From: Propionibacteriaceae bacterium
Lineage (GTDB): Bacteria; Actinomycetota; Actinomycetes; Propionibacteriales; Propionibacteriaceae
Direction: 5' to 3'
Assembly: GCA_905372155.1 (NCBI GenBank)
Contig: CAJPNZ010000021.1
Location: 1-34,453, forward strand
Length of the DNA: 34,453 nucleotides
The notes beneath the pieces were generated by a model. The model searched no databases. It saw only the letters and a list, made by a program, of their open reading frames with translations, and was not told the origin of the DNA. Shown piece after piece: positions 14,831-24,384 of the stretch (position 1 is the first letter of the stretch; each line of letters opens with the position of its first letter). A program made the translations under genes and the position numbers.

Positions 14831-15415
14831 GTGCGGATCGGACTGACGGGCGGGATTGCGTCGGGCAAGTCGACGGTGGCCCGGGAACTGGAACGACTGG
14901 GCGCCGTCATCATCGACGCCGACGTTCTGGCCCGGGACGTGGTGGCCTTGGGAACCGAGGGATTGAAGGCAGTCGTTGCTCGCTTCGGGGACGCGGTGCT
15001 CGCTGCCGACGGGAGCCTGGATCGTCGCGCGCTGGCCGGCATTGTCTTCGCCGACCTGCAGGCGCGCGCCGACCTGAACGCCATCATCCATCCCCGTGTG
15101 CGGGAACGGGCCGCGGAGCTGGAGGCCGCGGCCCCCGCAGGGGCGGTGGTGGTGCACGTCATCCCGTTGCTGGTGGAGACCGGTCAGCAGGACGATTTCG
15201 ACGCGGTCGTTGTGGTGGACACCACGGTCGAGGAGCAGCTGCGCAGGTTGACGCGCCGCGACAGTCTGACACAAACCGAGGCCGAGCAGCGAGTGGCCGC
15301 CCAGGCCAGCCGCGAGGAGCGGCTGGATGCGGCCACGCACGTCATCGACAGCTCCGGTCCGGTCCGGGAGACCATGCGGCAGGTCGATGAGCTGTGGCGG
15401 AGCCTCTCAACGTGA
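14831..15415 (+). CDS. coaE: Dephospho-CoA kinase
   Basis: Last step of coenzyme A synthesis: phosphorylates the 3' hydroxyl of dephospho-CoA with ATP. 194 residues, GTG start immediately before RIGLTGGIASGKSTVA; the P-loop is residues 8-15. The substrate/lid features VIIDADVLARDVV, IIHPRVRER, VHVIPLLVETG and the Arg-rich RRLTRRDSLTQTEAEQR are in the expected order. It lacks the C-terminal GrpB-like extension found in some mycobacteria. It is convergent with uvrB with an 87-base gap that shows no clear terminator. Confidence 0.97.
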   Translation: MRIGLTGGIASGKSTVARELERLGAVIIDADVLARDVVALGTEGLKAVVARFGDAVLAADGSLDRRALAGIVFADLQARADLNAIIHPRVRERAAELEAAAPAGAVVVHVIPLLVETGQQDDFDAVVVVDTTVEEQLRRLTRRDSLTQTEAEQRVAAQASREERLDAATHVIDSSGPVRETMRQVDELWRSLST

Positions 15416-15502
15416 GACGCGGAACTTCCGGCTGATCCCGGGAAGGTACGTTGCGGGCGGCGTGAAGACCCGTTGAGCGAGCGCCCGAGTCAAGGGGCAG
15501 GG

Positions 15503-17548
15503 CTATTTGTTGGCCTCGATCATCTGCCGGAGCTCCTTCTTCAAATCAGCGATCTCGTCGCGGTGGCGGGCGGCCAGCTCGAACTGAAGATCGGCGGCCG
15601 CTTGGTGCATCTGGGCGGTGAGGTCGTCGATCAGCTTCGCCAGCTCCTGCTCGGGCAGCTTCCCGGCCTTCAGGCCCCGTTCCCGGCGGCCGCTCAGGAG
15701 GGACTCGGTGTCGGCGTCCTCCCGGTTCAACATGTCCGTGATGTCGGCGATCCTCTTCCGCAACGGCTGCGGATCGATGCCGTGCTCGGTGTTGTAGGCG
15801 AGCTGGCGGGCGCGCCGACGATTGGTCTCGTCGATGGCGGCCCCCATCGACGGGGTGATCGTGTCGGCGTACATGTGCACCTGCCCGGCGACGTTACGGG
15901 CGGCGCGTCCGATGGTCTGGATCAGGGAACGCTCCGAGCGGAGGAAACCCTCCTTGTCGGCGTCGAGGATGGCCACTAGGGAAACCTCTGGTAGGTCCAG
16001 GCCCTCCCTCAGCAGGTTGATGCCCACCAGCACGTCGTAGTCGCCCAGCCGCAACTCACGCAGCAGCTCGACCCGCTTGAGGGTGTCGATATCGGAGTGC
16101 AGGTAACGGGTCCGGATGCCGGCGGCCATCAGGTAGTCGGTCAGGTCCTCCGCCATCTTCTTGGTCAGGGTGGTCACCAATACCCGTTCGTTGCGTTCGG
16201 CCCGGGTCCGAATCTCCCCGATGAGGTCGTCGATCTGGCCCTTGGTCGGTTTGAGGACGATCTCCGGATCCACCAGACCGGTGGGCCGGATGATCTGCTC
16301 TACGAAACCGTCGCTGCGTTCCAGCTCGTAGGGACCGGGGGTGGCGGAGAGGTAGACGGTCTGCCCGATGCGCTGGCAGAACTCGTCGAACTTCAGGGGC
16401 CGGTTGTCCAGGGCGCTCGGCAGGCGGAAACCGTGCTCCACGAGGGTGCGTTTCCGGGATGCGTCGCCCTCGTACATCCCCCCGATCTGCGGGATCGTGA
16501 CGTGGGACTCGTCGACCACAAGGAGGAAGTCCTCCGGGAAGTAGTCCAGCAGGCAGGCGGGCGCGGATCCCGCGGCACGGCCGTCGATGTGGCGGGAGTA
16601 GTTCTCGATCCCGGAGCAGGTGCCGATCTGGCGCATCATCTCGATGTCGTAGCTGGTGCGCATCCGCAGCCGCTGCGCCTCCAGGAGCTTGTTCTGGGCC
16701 TCCAGGTCCTGCAGCCGGATCGCCAGCTCCGCCTCGATCCCGGCGATGGCGCGTTCCATCCGCTCCGGTCCGGCGGAGTAGTGGGTGGCGGGGAAGACGT
16801 AGATCTCGTCCTCCTCGCGCAGCACCTCGCCGGTCAGCGGGACGAGGGTGGAGATGCGTTCGATCTCGTCGCCGAAGAACTCGATGCGCACCGCGTTCTC
16901 CTCGTACATGGGGAAGATCTCCAGCACGTCCCCGCGCACCCGGAAATTACCCCGCTCCGAGGAGAGATCGTTGCGGTTGTACTGGATGTCGACGAGATGC
17001 CGCAGCAGCGTGGAGCGTTCGTACTCCTCACCGACCCGCAGGGTCAGGCGCTGGTCGAGGTATTCCTGCGGGGTGCCCAGACCGTAGATCGCGGATACCG
17101 TGGCCACCACTATGCAGTCTCGGCGGGTCAGCAGCGAACTCGTCGCGGAGTGCCTGAGGCGCTCCACCTCCTCGTTCAGGGAGGAGTCCTTCTCGATGTA
17201 GGTGTCCGTCTGCGGGACGTAGGCCTCGGGCTGGTAGTAGTCGTAGTAGGAGACGAAGTACTCGACGGCGTTGTCCGGGAAGAACTGACGCAGCTCGTTC
17301 GCGAACTGCGCCGCGAGGGTCTTGTTCGGTTGCATCACCAGGACGGGGCGTTGCAGCCGCTCCGCCAGCCAGGCAACAGTGGCGGTCTTGCCCGTCCCCG
17401 TGGCGCCCAGGAGCACCACATCCTTCTCTCCGGAACGGATGCGGCGCTCCAGCTCCGAGATCGCTGCCGGCTGGTCCCCAGAGGGGGAGAAGTCGGCCTG
17501 CACCTGCAGCGGCGCCACTTGGCGGCGGAGCTCGTCAATCGGTCTCAT
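15503..17548 (-). CDS. uvrB: Excinuclease ABC subunit B
   Basis: Damage-verification helicase of nucleotide excision repair, working with UvrA and UvrC. 681 residues. Walker A GATGTGKT is at 48-55, followed by LVMQPNKTLAAQ, the beta-hairpin YYDYYQPEAYVPQTDTYIEKD region (aromatic residues that clamp DNA), the Walker B-type VVDESH, QRIGQTVYLSATPG, the C-terminal helicase motifs (EGLDLPEVSLVAILDADKEG, QTIGRAARN) and a C-terminal UVR domain (LIDDLTAQMHQAAADLQFELAARHRDEI) that binds UvrC. CATAAT ends eight bases before the ATG, so the mRNA is probably leaderless. A LexA-box-like inverted repeat lies 53 bases upstream. Confidence 0.98.
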   Translation of the reverse strand: MRPIDELRRQVAPLQVQADFSPSGDQPAAISELERRIRSGEKDVVLLGATGTGKTATVAWLAERLQRPVLVMQPNKTLAAQFANELRQFFPDNAVEYFVSYYDYYQPEAYVPQTDTYIEKDSSLNEEVERLRHSATSSLLTRRDCIVVATVSAIYGLGTPQEYLDQRLTLRVGEEYERSTLLRHLVDIQYNRNDLSSERGNFRVRGDVLEIFPMYEENAVRIEFFGDEIERISTLVPLTGEVLREEDEIYVFPATHYSAGPERMERAIAGIEAELAIRLQDLEAQNKLLEAQRLRMRTSYDIEMMRQIGTCSGIENYSRHIDGRAAGSAPACLLDYFPEDFLLVVDESHVTIPQIGGMYEGDASRKRTLVEHGFRLPSALDNRPLKFDEFCQRIGQTVYLSATPGPYELERSDGFVEQIIRPTGLVDPEIVLKPTKGQIDDLIGEIRTRAERNERVLVTTLTKKMAEDLTDYLMAAGIRTRYLHSDIDTLKRVELLRELRLGDYDVLVGINLLREGLDLPEVSLVAILDADKEGFLRSERSLIQTIGRAARNVAGQVHMYADTITPSMGAAIDETNRRRARQLAYNTEHGIDPQPLRKRIADITDMLNREDADTESLLSGRRERGLKAGKLPEQELAKLIDDLTAQMHQAAADLQFELAARHRDEIADLKKELRQMIEANK

Positions 17549-17556
17549 GGGAACCG

Positions 17557-17562
17557 ATTATG
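17557..17562 (-). promoter_or_regulatory. Candidate -10 box for leaderless uvrB transcript
   Basis: CATAAT on the minus strand is followed by CGGTTCCC and then the uvrB ATG. No Shine-Dalgarno is seen. Confidence 0.45.
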
Positions 17563-17600
17563 CGACATGGATCACCGGCCCTGTCCGGAGAGTCGGGGCA

Positions 17601-17615
17601 CGAACGAGCGGTTCG
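17601..17615. promoter_or_regulatory. LexA-box-like inverted repeat upstream of uvrB
   Basis: CGAAC-GAGCG-GTTCG has the arms of the actinobacterial SOS box (CGAAC-N4-GTTCG) but a five-base rather than four-base centre. Position relative to uvrB is right for a repressor site; the spacing is wrong for strict LexA binding. Confidence 0.25.
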
Positions 17616-17631
17616 ACCCCCGGGAAGCATG

Positions 17632-17668
17632 GGGAAGCGGATGCCGGTTGGCCCGGCATCCGCTTCCC
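17632..17668 (-). terminator. Strong hairpin downstream of the LppU-like gene
   Basis: A perfect 16-bp stem (core GGGAAGCGGATGCCGG, arms 17632-17647 and 17653-17668, loop TTGGC) lies 54 bases after the stop of the minus-strand gene at 17722. There is no T tract in either direction; such U-less hairpins are common terminators in GC-rich actinobacteria. Confidence 0.6.
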
Positions 17669-17721
17669 GGTCGGTGGTATCGCTTCGCCGGTTCACCGGA
17701 GGACCGATTGAACACCATGGA

Positions 17722-18453
17722 TCACTGGGCTTCCCTGGCGCAATAGGTGCGGGCGGGGGTGGTGTAGGTGAGACTTTCCTCATCGGCTTCGCAGGACGCG
17801 TTCGCCTGGTCGACGCGTTTGGTGACCTTGAAACTCGCCGAGCCGCAGTCCGCCACATCGAAGGCGGCGGTGCTGCTGGACGATTTGTTGTAGCAGACGT
17901 CCTGGTGCAGGTTCGGTATCAGGCAGACGGCCTTCACCGTGCGGGTGCTGCCGTAGCGTGATTTGCTGCTGATCTCGTAGGTCGTCGTATTGGCCGGGCA
18001 GGAGCTGGAGCCGGAGAGGACCTGGCTCACCTCGTAGGAGAACTTCGACTTGTCGGAGCAGTCGACCTTCTCCTCCTGGGCATTGGTCGTGGTCCCGGTG
18101 ATGACCAGGCAGTTGCCGACTTGAAGGTTCTCGTTGGTCTTGAAGTTCTGCCACAGGAACCAGCCGCCGGCACCGAGCACCGCAACGGTGGAGATGATGC
18201 TGATGATCTGACGTACCCCGAAGCGCTTCTTCGGCGTCTCGTACTGGGCTTCGTACTGTTGCTGAGCGGCGTACTGCTGCTGAGCGGCGTATTGCTGGGC
18301 TGCCTGTTGCTGCTGGGCCATGTACTGCTGCTGGGCCTGGGCAGGGTCGTAGGGCTGGCCCTGGCCCGGGTTGTAGCCCTGCCCCGGGTTGTAGGGCTGG
18401 TTGGGATTGTAGGGCTGGTTTGGGTTGTACGGCTGGTTGGGCGGTTGCGTCAT
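17722..18453 (-). CDS. LppU/SCO3897-like membrane-anchored protein
   Basis: Single-pass membrane protein with an extracellular cysteine-bearing domain; biochemical role unknown. 243 residues. The first 30 residues are tandem NPNQPY/NPGQGY repeats, then a Gln/Ala-rich stretch (QQYAAQQQYAAQQQYEAQYE, about 45-72), then a basic KKRFGVRQ stop-transfer edge and one membrane helix (IISIISTVAVLGAGGWFLW). The outer domain shows GNCLVITGTT, VDCSDKSKFSYEVSQV, SCPANTT, AVCLIPNLHQDVCYN and a Cys near the end, the pattern of LppU-like proteins. AAGGAG precedes a double ATG (18456, 18453); the second has better spacing. TTGACA (18557-18552) overlaps the upstream stop codon and may be its -35. Confidence 0.75.
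   Translation of the reverse strand: MTQPPNQPYNPNQPYNPNQPYNPGQGYNPGQGQPYDPAQAQQQYMAQQQQAAQQYAAQQQYAAQQQYEAQYETPKKRFGVRQIISIISTVAVLGAGGWFLWQNFKTNENLQVGNCLVITGTTTNAQEEKVDCSDKSKFSYEVSQVLSGSSSCPANTTTYEISSKSRYGSTRTVKAVCLIPNLHQDVCYNKSSSSTAAFDVADCGSASFKVTKRVDQANASCEADEESLTYTTPARTYCAREAQ
18249..18446. repeat. In-gene tandem repeats of the LppU-like gene
   Basis: Two repeat tracts inside the coding region. About 18367-18446 has an 18-base period encoding NPNQPY/NPGQGY units. About 18249-18320 has a roughly 24-base period encoding Gln/Ala units (AAQQQY). Nucleotide identity between units is high, so copy number could vary between strains. Confidence 0.8.
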
Positions 18454-18551
18454 CATTCTCCTTCGGTGGAAGAGTCCTGAAGCTGACGGCCGCTCCTCCC
18501 GATAGGCCGCAGAGCTCACTGATGACGTATCAAAAAGGTTGGTGGACGGGT

Positions 18552-18557
18552 TGTCAA
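18552..18557 (-). promoter_or_regulatory. Possible -35 hexamer for the LppU-like gene
   Basis: A perfect TTGACA on the minus strand covers the stop codon of the upstream gene, about 96 bases before the LppU-like start. The matching -10 is not clear; TTGATA at 18 bases spacing is the nearest candidate. Confidence 0.3.
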
Positions 18558-19237
18558 ATTTTGTCGTGTTCCAAGTCTTCGGATTCGATTCCCCGGGCCA
18601 TCCACAGGAGCAGAGCGGAGGCCGGGCCGGCCGCGCGCCGCCGTGGTGGTTGAGCCCCGGCACGCAACACATGTCCTCCCAGGGTGACCAGCTCCAAGGC
18701 ATCGTTTCCACTCGCGAGATGGCAGGTCTCGAAAGTAAGCACCGGGATTGCGACGTCATCGCCCACATCGAGTCCTGATGCAGTCGGTTCCAGGTCGAAG
18801 CAGTGCAGCACCAACTCGCGCAATCGCACCAGAGGAAGATCTTCAACGGCAATCCGTAGCCCGGGACGCAGTAACACGTCGCCTTTCCGGCCCGACAGTT
18901 GGGCGAGAAGTTGATCCAGTTCACCGGCGCTCGTGTCGAGTTCGATCTGGAGGTGAAGGCCATCGGAGATGGCCAACAATTCACAGTCGTGTCCCAGCGT
19001 GGAGTCATAACCACCGACGGCTTCGCCATCCCCGAGAAGCCCTCGGCACACCTGCGCCAGGCTGCGGGCTCCCTTGATCAGGTGGGCGGCGACATGGCTG
19101 CGGGTCCAGCCCGGTAGACGGGTCGAGGCGGCCCAGTCCTCCGGGGAGTAGGCGATCGTACGTCCCAGGAGCATGTGGGTCTGCTCCCGCACAGCGTGGA
19201 GACGTGAGTCGAAATGCTTGCCAGGGGCGCTCGGCAT
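18554..19237 (-). CDS. Maleylpyruvate isomerase family mycothiol-dependent enzyme
   Basis: DinB-fold thiol-dependent enzyme family that in actinobacteria uses mycothiol; only a few members have known reactions such as maleylpyruvate isomerisation. 227 residues from the ATG at 19237. The N-terminal four-helix domain has the LPGWTRSHVAAHLIKGARSL motif. The metal triad of the Corynebacterium enzyme (His52, Glu144, His148) has clear counterparts here: His52 in VAAHL, and Glu141 and His145 in RELVLHCFDLE. The smaller C-terminal domain follows (about 160-227). TAGGTT ends seven bases before the ATG and there is no Shine-Dalgarno. No pathway genes for gentisate or mycothiol are adjacent, so the substrate is unknown. 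Confidence 0.82.
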   Translation of the reverse strand: MPSAPGKHFDSRLHAVREQTHMLLGRTIAYSPEDWAASTRLPGWTRSHVAAHLIKGARSLAQVCRGLLGDGEAVGGYDSTLGHDCELLAISDGLHLQIELDTSAGELDQLLAQLSGRKGDVLLRPGLRIAVEDLPLVRLRELVLHCFDLEPTASGLDVGDDVAIPVLTFETCHLASGNDALELVTLGGHVLRAGAQPPRRRAAGPASALLLWMARGIESEDLEHDKI

Positions 19238-19244
19238 GCCGACA

Positions 19245-19250
19245 AACCTA
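19245..19250 (-). promoter_or_regulatory. Candidate -10 box for leaderless transcript of the maleylpyruvate-isomerase-family gene
   Basis: TAGGTT on the minus strand, then TGTCGGC, then the ATG. No -35 hexamer is obvious. Confidence 0.45.
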
Positions 19251-19489
19251 TCAAAAGCAAAATGTGCCACGGGCAGGCACTGTTGACTTTGGCAGCCCCG
19301 GGGCGTGTTGTCCCGGGCAAGCGCACGCCACCGTGGTCTTCTCAGGCCTGTGCATCCGCTCCACCACCAGGCCGACCTCGCCGCCTCGCGTTGAGCCGGC
19401 ACGGGTTCCCACCTGCTCCCGAGCGCGGAACCGACCGGGAACCACGCCCCGCTCCGACCGAGCAGCGTCGATGTGTCGGTGTCGCGGCA

Positions 19490-19495
19490 TAGCAT
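19490..19495 (+). promoter_or_regulatory. Candidate -10 box for leaderless uvrA transcript
   Basis: TAGCAT is followed by GTGTGACC and the GTG start of uvrA, an eight-base gap. There is no Shine-Dalgarno and no clear LexA box nearby. Confidence 0.45.
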
Positions 19496-19503
19496 GTGTG
19501 ACC

Positions 19504-22359
<2,856 letters not shown>

Positions 22360-22377
22360 ATCGGCGACTCAGGCCCA

Positions 22378-22410
22378 AAGCTGGCTGAGCCGGTCGTATC
22401 GAGACCATGG
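22378..22410 (+). repeat. Intergenic repeat copy 1
   Basis: Begins AAGCTGGCTGAGCC and ends TATCGAGACCATGG. Same orientation as copy 3; short and more diverged. Confidence 0.65.
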
Positions 22411-22445
22411 TGACTGGGGTGGGGTTCTGGCTACCGAGTGCCGGG

Positions 22446-22493
22446 GGTTTCGACTCGGGTCGCTCGTTCCTCTCGTCCCGGCTCAACCGGCTT
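22446..22493 (-). repeat. Intergenic repeat copy 2, inverted
   Basis: Begins GGTTTCGACTCGGG and ends CGGCTCAACCGGCTT; the reverse complement of the copy 1/3 type, with a GC-rich middle (GTCGCTCG...CTCGTC). Confidence 0.75.
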
Positions 22494-22503
22494 GTGGGGG
22501 TGG

Positions 22504-22560
22504 AAGTTGGCTGAGCCGAGCCTCCCGAGCGTCAGCGAGTGGGCCGTGTCGAAACCATGG
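22504..22560 (+). repeat. Intergenic repeat copy 3
   Basis: Begins AAGTTGGCTGAGCCGAG, has CCGAGCGTCAGCGAG in the middle and ends TGTCGAAACCATGG. It pairs as a long imperfect palindrome with copy 4. Confidence 0.8.
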
Positions 22561-22610
22561 TGAGGGTGGTCGGGGTCTTGTGGTCGGGTCTGTGCACCGG
22601 GTGCCGGTGG

Positions 22611-22660
22611 TGGTTTCGACTCAGCCGTTTGCTTCGCTCACGTGCTGGCTCAACCAGCTT
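22611..22660 (-). repeat. Intergenic repeat copy 4, inverted
   Basis: Begins TGGTTTCGACTCAGCC, has TTTGCTTCGCTCACG in the middle and ends GGCTCAACCAGCTT. It faces copy 3 across 50 bases. Confidence 0.8.
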
Positions 22661-22674
22661 CAGGGAAGTCGTCG

Positions 22675-22695
22675 CGGCCCGGCTCAACCAGTTTC
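22675..22695 (-). repeat. Intergenic repeat, partial copy 5
   Basis: CCCGGCTCAACCAGTTTC keeps only the GCTCAACCAG end of the repeat. Confidence 0.55.
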
Positions 22696-22745
22696 GGCAA
22701 GGCCGTATTTCTTCCGCAATTCGCGCGCGAGATGAGGGGTGCTCA

Positions 22746-22766
22746 CGTGCCGGCTAAACCGGCTCG
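22746..22766 (-). repeat. Intergenic repeat, partial copy 6 overlapping a gene end
   Basis: CGTGCCGGCTAAACCGGCTCG is the GCTCAACCGGCTT end with one C-to-A change. On the minus strand it supplies the last codons and the TAG stop of the response regulator gene. Confidence 0.5.
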
Positions 22767-23428
22767 TTTCCCCAGATACCGGGGCGCACCAGCCCGTGTT
22801 CGTAGGCCGCGATCACCAGTTGGGCGCGGTCCCGGGCCTGCAGGCGGCTCAGCAGCGCCGAGATGTGGGTCTTGCAGGTGGCGTGGCTGATGTGCAGCTC
22901 CCGTTCGATCTGGTCGTTGGACAGCCCCCGGGCCACGAGCCTGAGGATCTCGGTCTGCCGCGGGGTCAGATCCGCCACCCTCCCGGAGGGGATCGCGTCC
23001 GGGAGGCAGCTCTCCACCAGGGTGGTGATGGCCGAGGGGGCCAGGAGGGCCTGCCCGGCCGAGACGGTGCGCACCGCGTTGATCAGGGCCTCCGGGGTCG
23101 CGTCCTTCAACAGGAAACCGGAGGCCCCCGCGCGCAGGGCCCCGAAGACGTACTCGTCCAGGTCGAACATGGTAAGCACCAGCACTCGAACCTCGGACAG
23201 ATGCGGGTCGCGGACGATGGAACGGGTCGCCGCGATCCCGTCGAGTTGCGGCATGCGGATGTCCATCAGCACGACATCCGGCACCAGCTCCCGGGTCAGC
23301 GAGACGGCTTCCACGCCGGTGGCGGCCTCCGCCACGACCCGGAAGCCCGGCTGGGAGTCCAACAGGTGCGCCAGCGACTGGCGCAGCAGCTGCTGGTCGT
23401 CGGCTATCAGGACACGGACCTCAGGCAC
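22754..23428 (-). CDS. NarL/FixJ-family response regulator
   Basis: DNA-binding output protein of a two-component system, 224 residues. The receiver domain starts at VLIADDQQLLRQSL; the phospho-acceptor is Asp56 in DVVLMDIRMPQLDG, with Thr in VLVLTMFD and Lys in GFLLKDATPE. A LuxR-type helix-turn-helix lies at about 150-210 (LTPRQTEILRLVARGLSNDQI, HISHATCKTHISALLSRL). The GTG start overlaps the end of the kinase gene by eight bases (GTGCCTGA), so the pair is translationally coupled. The last residues (NEPV) and the TAG stop lie in a partial intergenic repeat. The probable target is the divergent ABC transporter, by position only. Confidence 0.93.
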   Translation of the reverse strand: MPEVRVLIADDQQLLRQSLAHLLDSQPGFRVVAEAATGVEAVSLTRELVPDVVLMDIRMPQLDGIAATRSIVRDPHLSEVRVLVLTMFDLDEYVFGALRAGASGFLLKDATPEALINAVRTVSAGQALLAPSAITTLVESCLPDAIPSGRVADLTPRQTEILRLVARGLSNDQIERELHISHATCKTHISALLSRLQARDRAQLVIAAYEHGLVRPGIWGNEPV

Positions 23429-24251
23429 GGACCGGCTCCGGATCCGGCAGCTCGGCCTCGAGTCGGAAACCGTCCGGGGAGCGGTGGTGGCGGAGGTTCC
23501 CACCCAGCGCGGCGACGCGCTCCCGCAGCCCGATCAGGCCACTGCCCGCCCCGGGACGTGACCGCCACCCGGGAACCGGGCCGGAATCCGTCACGGCCAG
23601 GTGAAGGACCTCCCCGCGGCGGGTGAGTTCGACGTGGACGCTGGTGGGTCCGGCGTGCCTGGCGGCATTCGCCAGCCCTTCCTGAAGGATGCGGTGGATG
23701 GCCAACGCCACCCCCTCGCTGTTCGGCGTGACCCCGCCGTTGGACATTTTCACGTGCAGCCCCGCTCGCTCAGCGGATTCCAGGAGACCATCCCAATTGG
23801 GATCGCCCGGGCTGGGGGACAGGGGCGCGTCCTGGTCGGAACGCAGCACCTGGAGCATCCGGCGCAGTTCCAGGGTGGTGGCGCGGCTCGCCTGTTCGAT
23901 GTCGCAGAGCGCCGCCACCAGGCGTTCGGGATCCTCGGCGTCCACGTTGCGGGCCACCGAGGCGCGTACCGTTATCAGACCGATGCCGTGGGAGACGAGG
24001 TCGTGCAGATCCCGGGCTATCGTCAACCGCTCCGTCGTCACGGCAGCGGCGATCTGCTGGGATCGCAGCTGCTCGGCCTGGCGCCGCCCGGATCGTTTCG
24101 CCGCCCACCAGATCCAGCACACCAGCAGGCCCATCGACAGCATGATCACGAGCTGGATCAGGCTGCTCGGACCCGACTCGGTGCTGACGCCGCACAAGAG
24201 CACGAGCAGCACGAGCACCGCCAGTACCTGGAAGGAGAAGTAACGGTGCAT
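23421..24251 (-). CDS. Two-component sensor histidine kinase (NarL-partner, HisKA_3 type)
   Basis: Membrane sensor kinase, 276 residues. Two membrane helices (about 7-22 and 30-50) are joined by a short outer loop (GVSTESGPSS) too small to be a ligand domain, as in kinases that sense the membrane or an associated transporter. The dimerisation/phosphotransfer helix has phospho-accepting His83 in ARDLHDLVSHGIG. The ATPase domain shows the N box EGLANAARHAG, the G1-type DSGPVPG and the G2-type GSGLIGLRERV. It is translationally coupled to the response regulator and divergent from an ABC transporter operon, an arrangement typical of peptide-stress or antibiotic-efflux modules. TAGCAT ends six bases before the ATG. 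Confidence 0.92.
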   Translation of the reverse strand: MHRYFSFQVLAVLVLLVLLCGVSTESGPSSLIQLVIMLSMGLLVCWIWWAAKRSGRRQAEQLRSQQIAAAVTTERLTIARDLHDLVSHGIGLITVRASVARNVDAEDPERLVAALCDIEQASRATTLELRRMLQVLRSDQDAPLSPSPGDPNWDGLLESAERAGLHVKMSNGGVTPNSEGVALAIHRILQEGLANAARHAGPTSVHVELTRRGEVLHLAVTDSGPVPGWRSRPGAGSGLIGLRERVAALGGNLRHHRSPDGFRLEAELPDPEPVRA

Positions 24252-24257
24252 AGGGCG

Positions 24258-24263
24258 ATGCTA
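24258..24263 (-). promoter_or_regulatory. Candidate -10 box for leaderless kinase-regulator transcript
   Basis: TAGCAT on the minus strand, then CGCCCT, then the kinase ATG. Confidence 0.45.
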
Positions 24264-24384
24264 GCCGTGGCCGGAGTGAGGAATCATCACCCCACGGGCT
24301 GAGAACCCAGGGGCTGAGGCGCGGACCGGAAATCGGTGCTGGGCCCGACGGGCAGGGGGCGTTCGCCACAGCATGATCGGGGTC

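Noticed and set aside
18454..19029. N-terminal extension of the LppU-like gene into the preceding gene
   Set aside because: The ATG at 18453/18456 has AAGGAG and begins the repeat tail; the extension is an out-of-frame reading of the maleylpyruvate-isomerase-family gene.
19238..19495. Upstream extension of the maleylpyruvate-isomerase-family gene
   Set aside because: Numbering from the ATG at 19237 places the metal-binding His at 52, as in the characterised family member, and a -10 box sits just before it.
19204..19503. 100-codon upstream extension of uvrA
   Set aside because: UvrA homology starts at NVRPAQRGILVRGARVHNLKN after the GTG at 19504; the upstream text is not UvrA-like.
22378..22766. 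CRISPR array
   Set aside because: Copies alternate in orientation, differ in length and are not separated by equal unique spacers; no cas genes nearby.
24291..24318. GGGCTGAG direct repeat upstream of the ABC transporter
   Set aside because: Eight bases in GC-rich DNA, 15 apart, is easily chance; too weak to call an operator.
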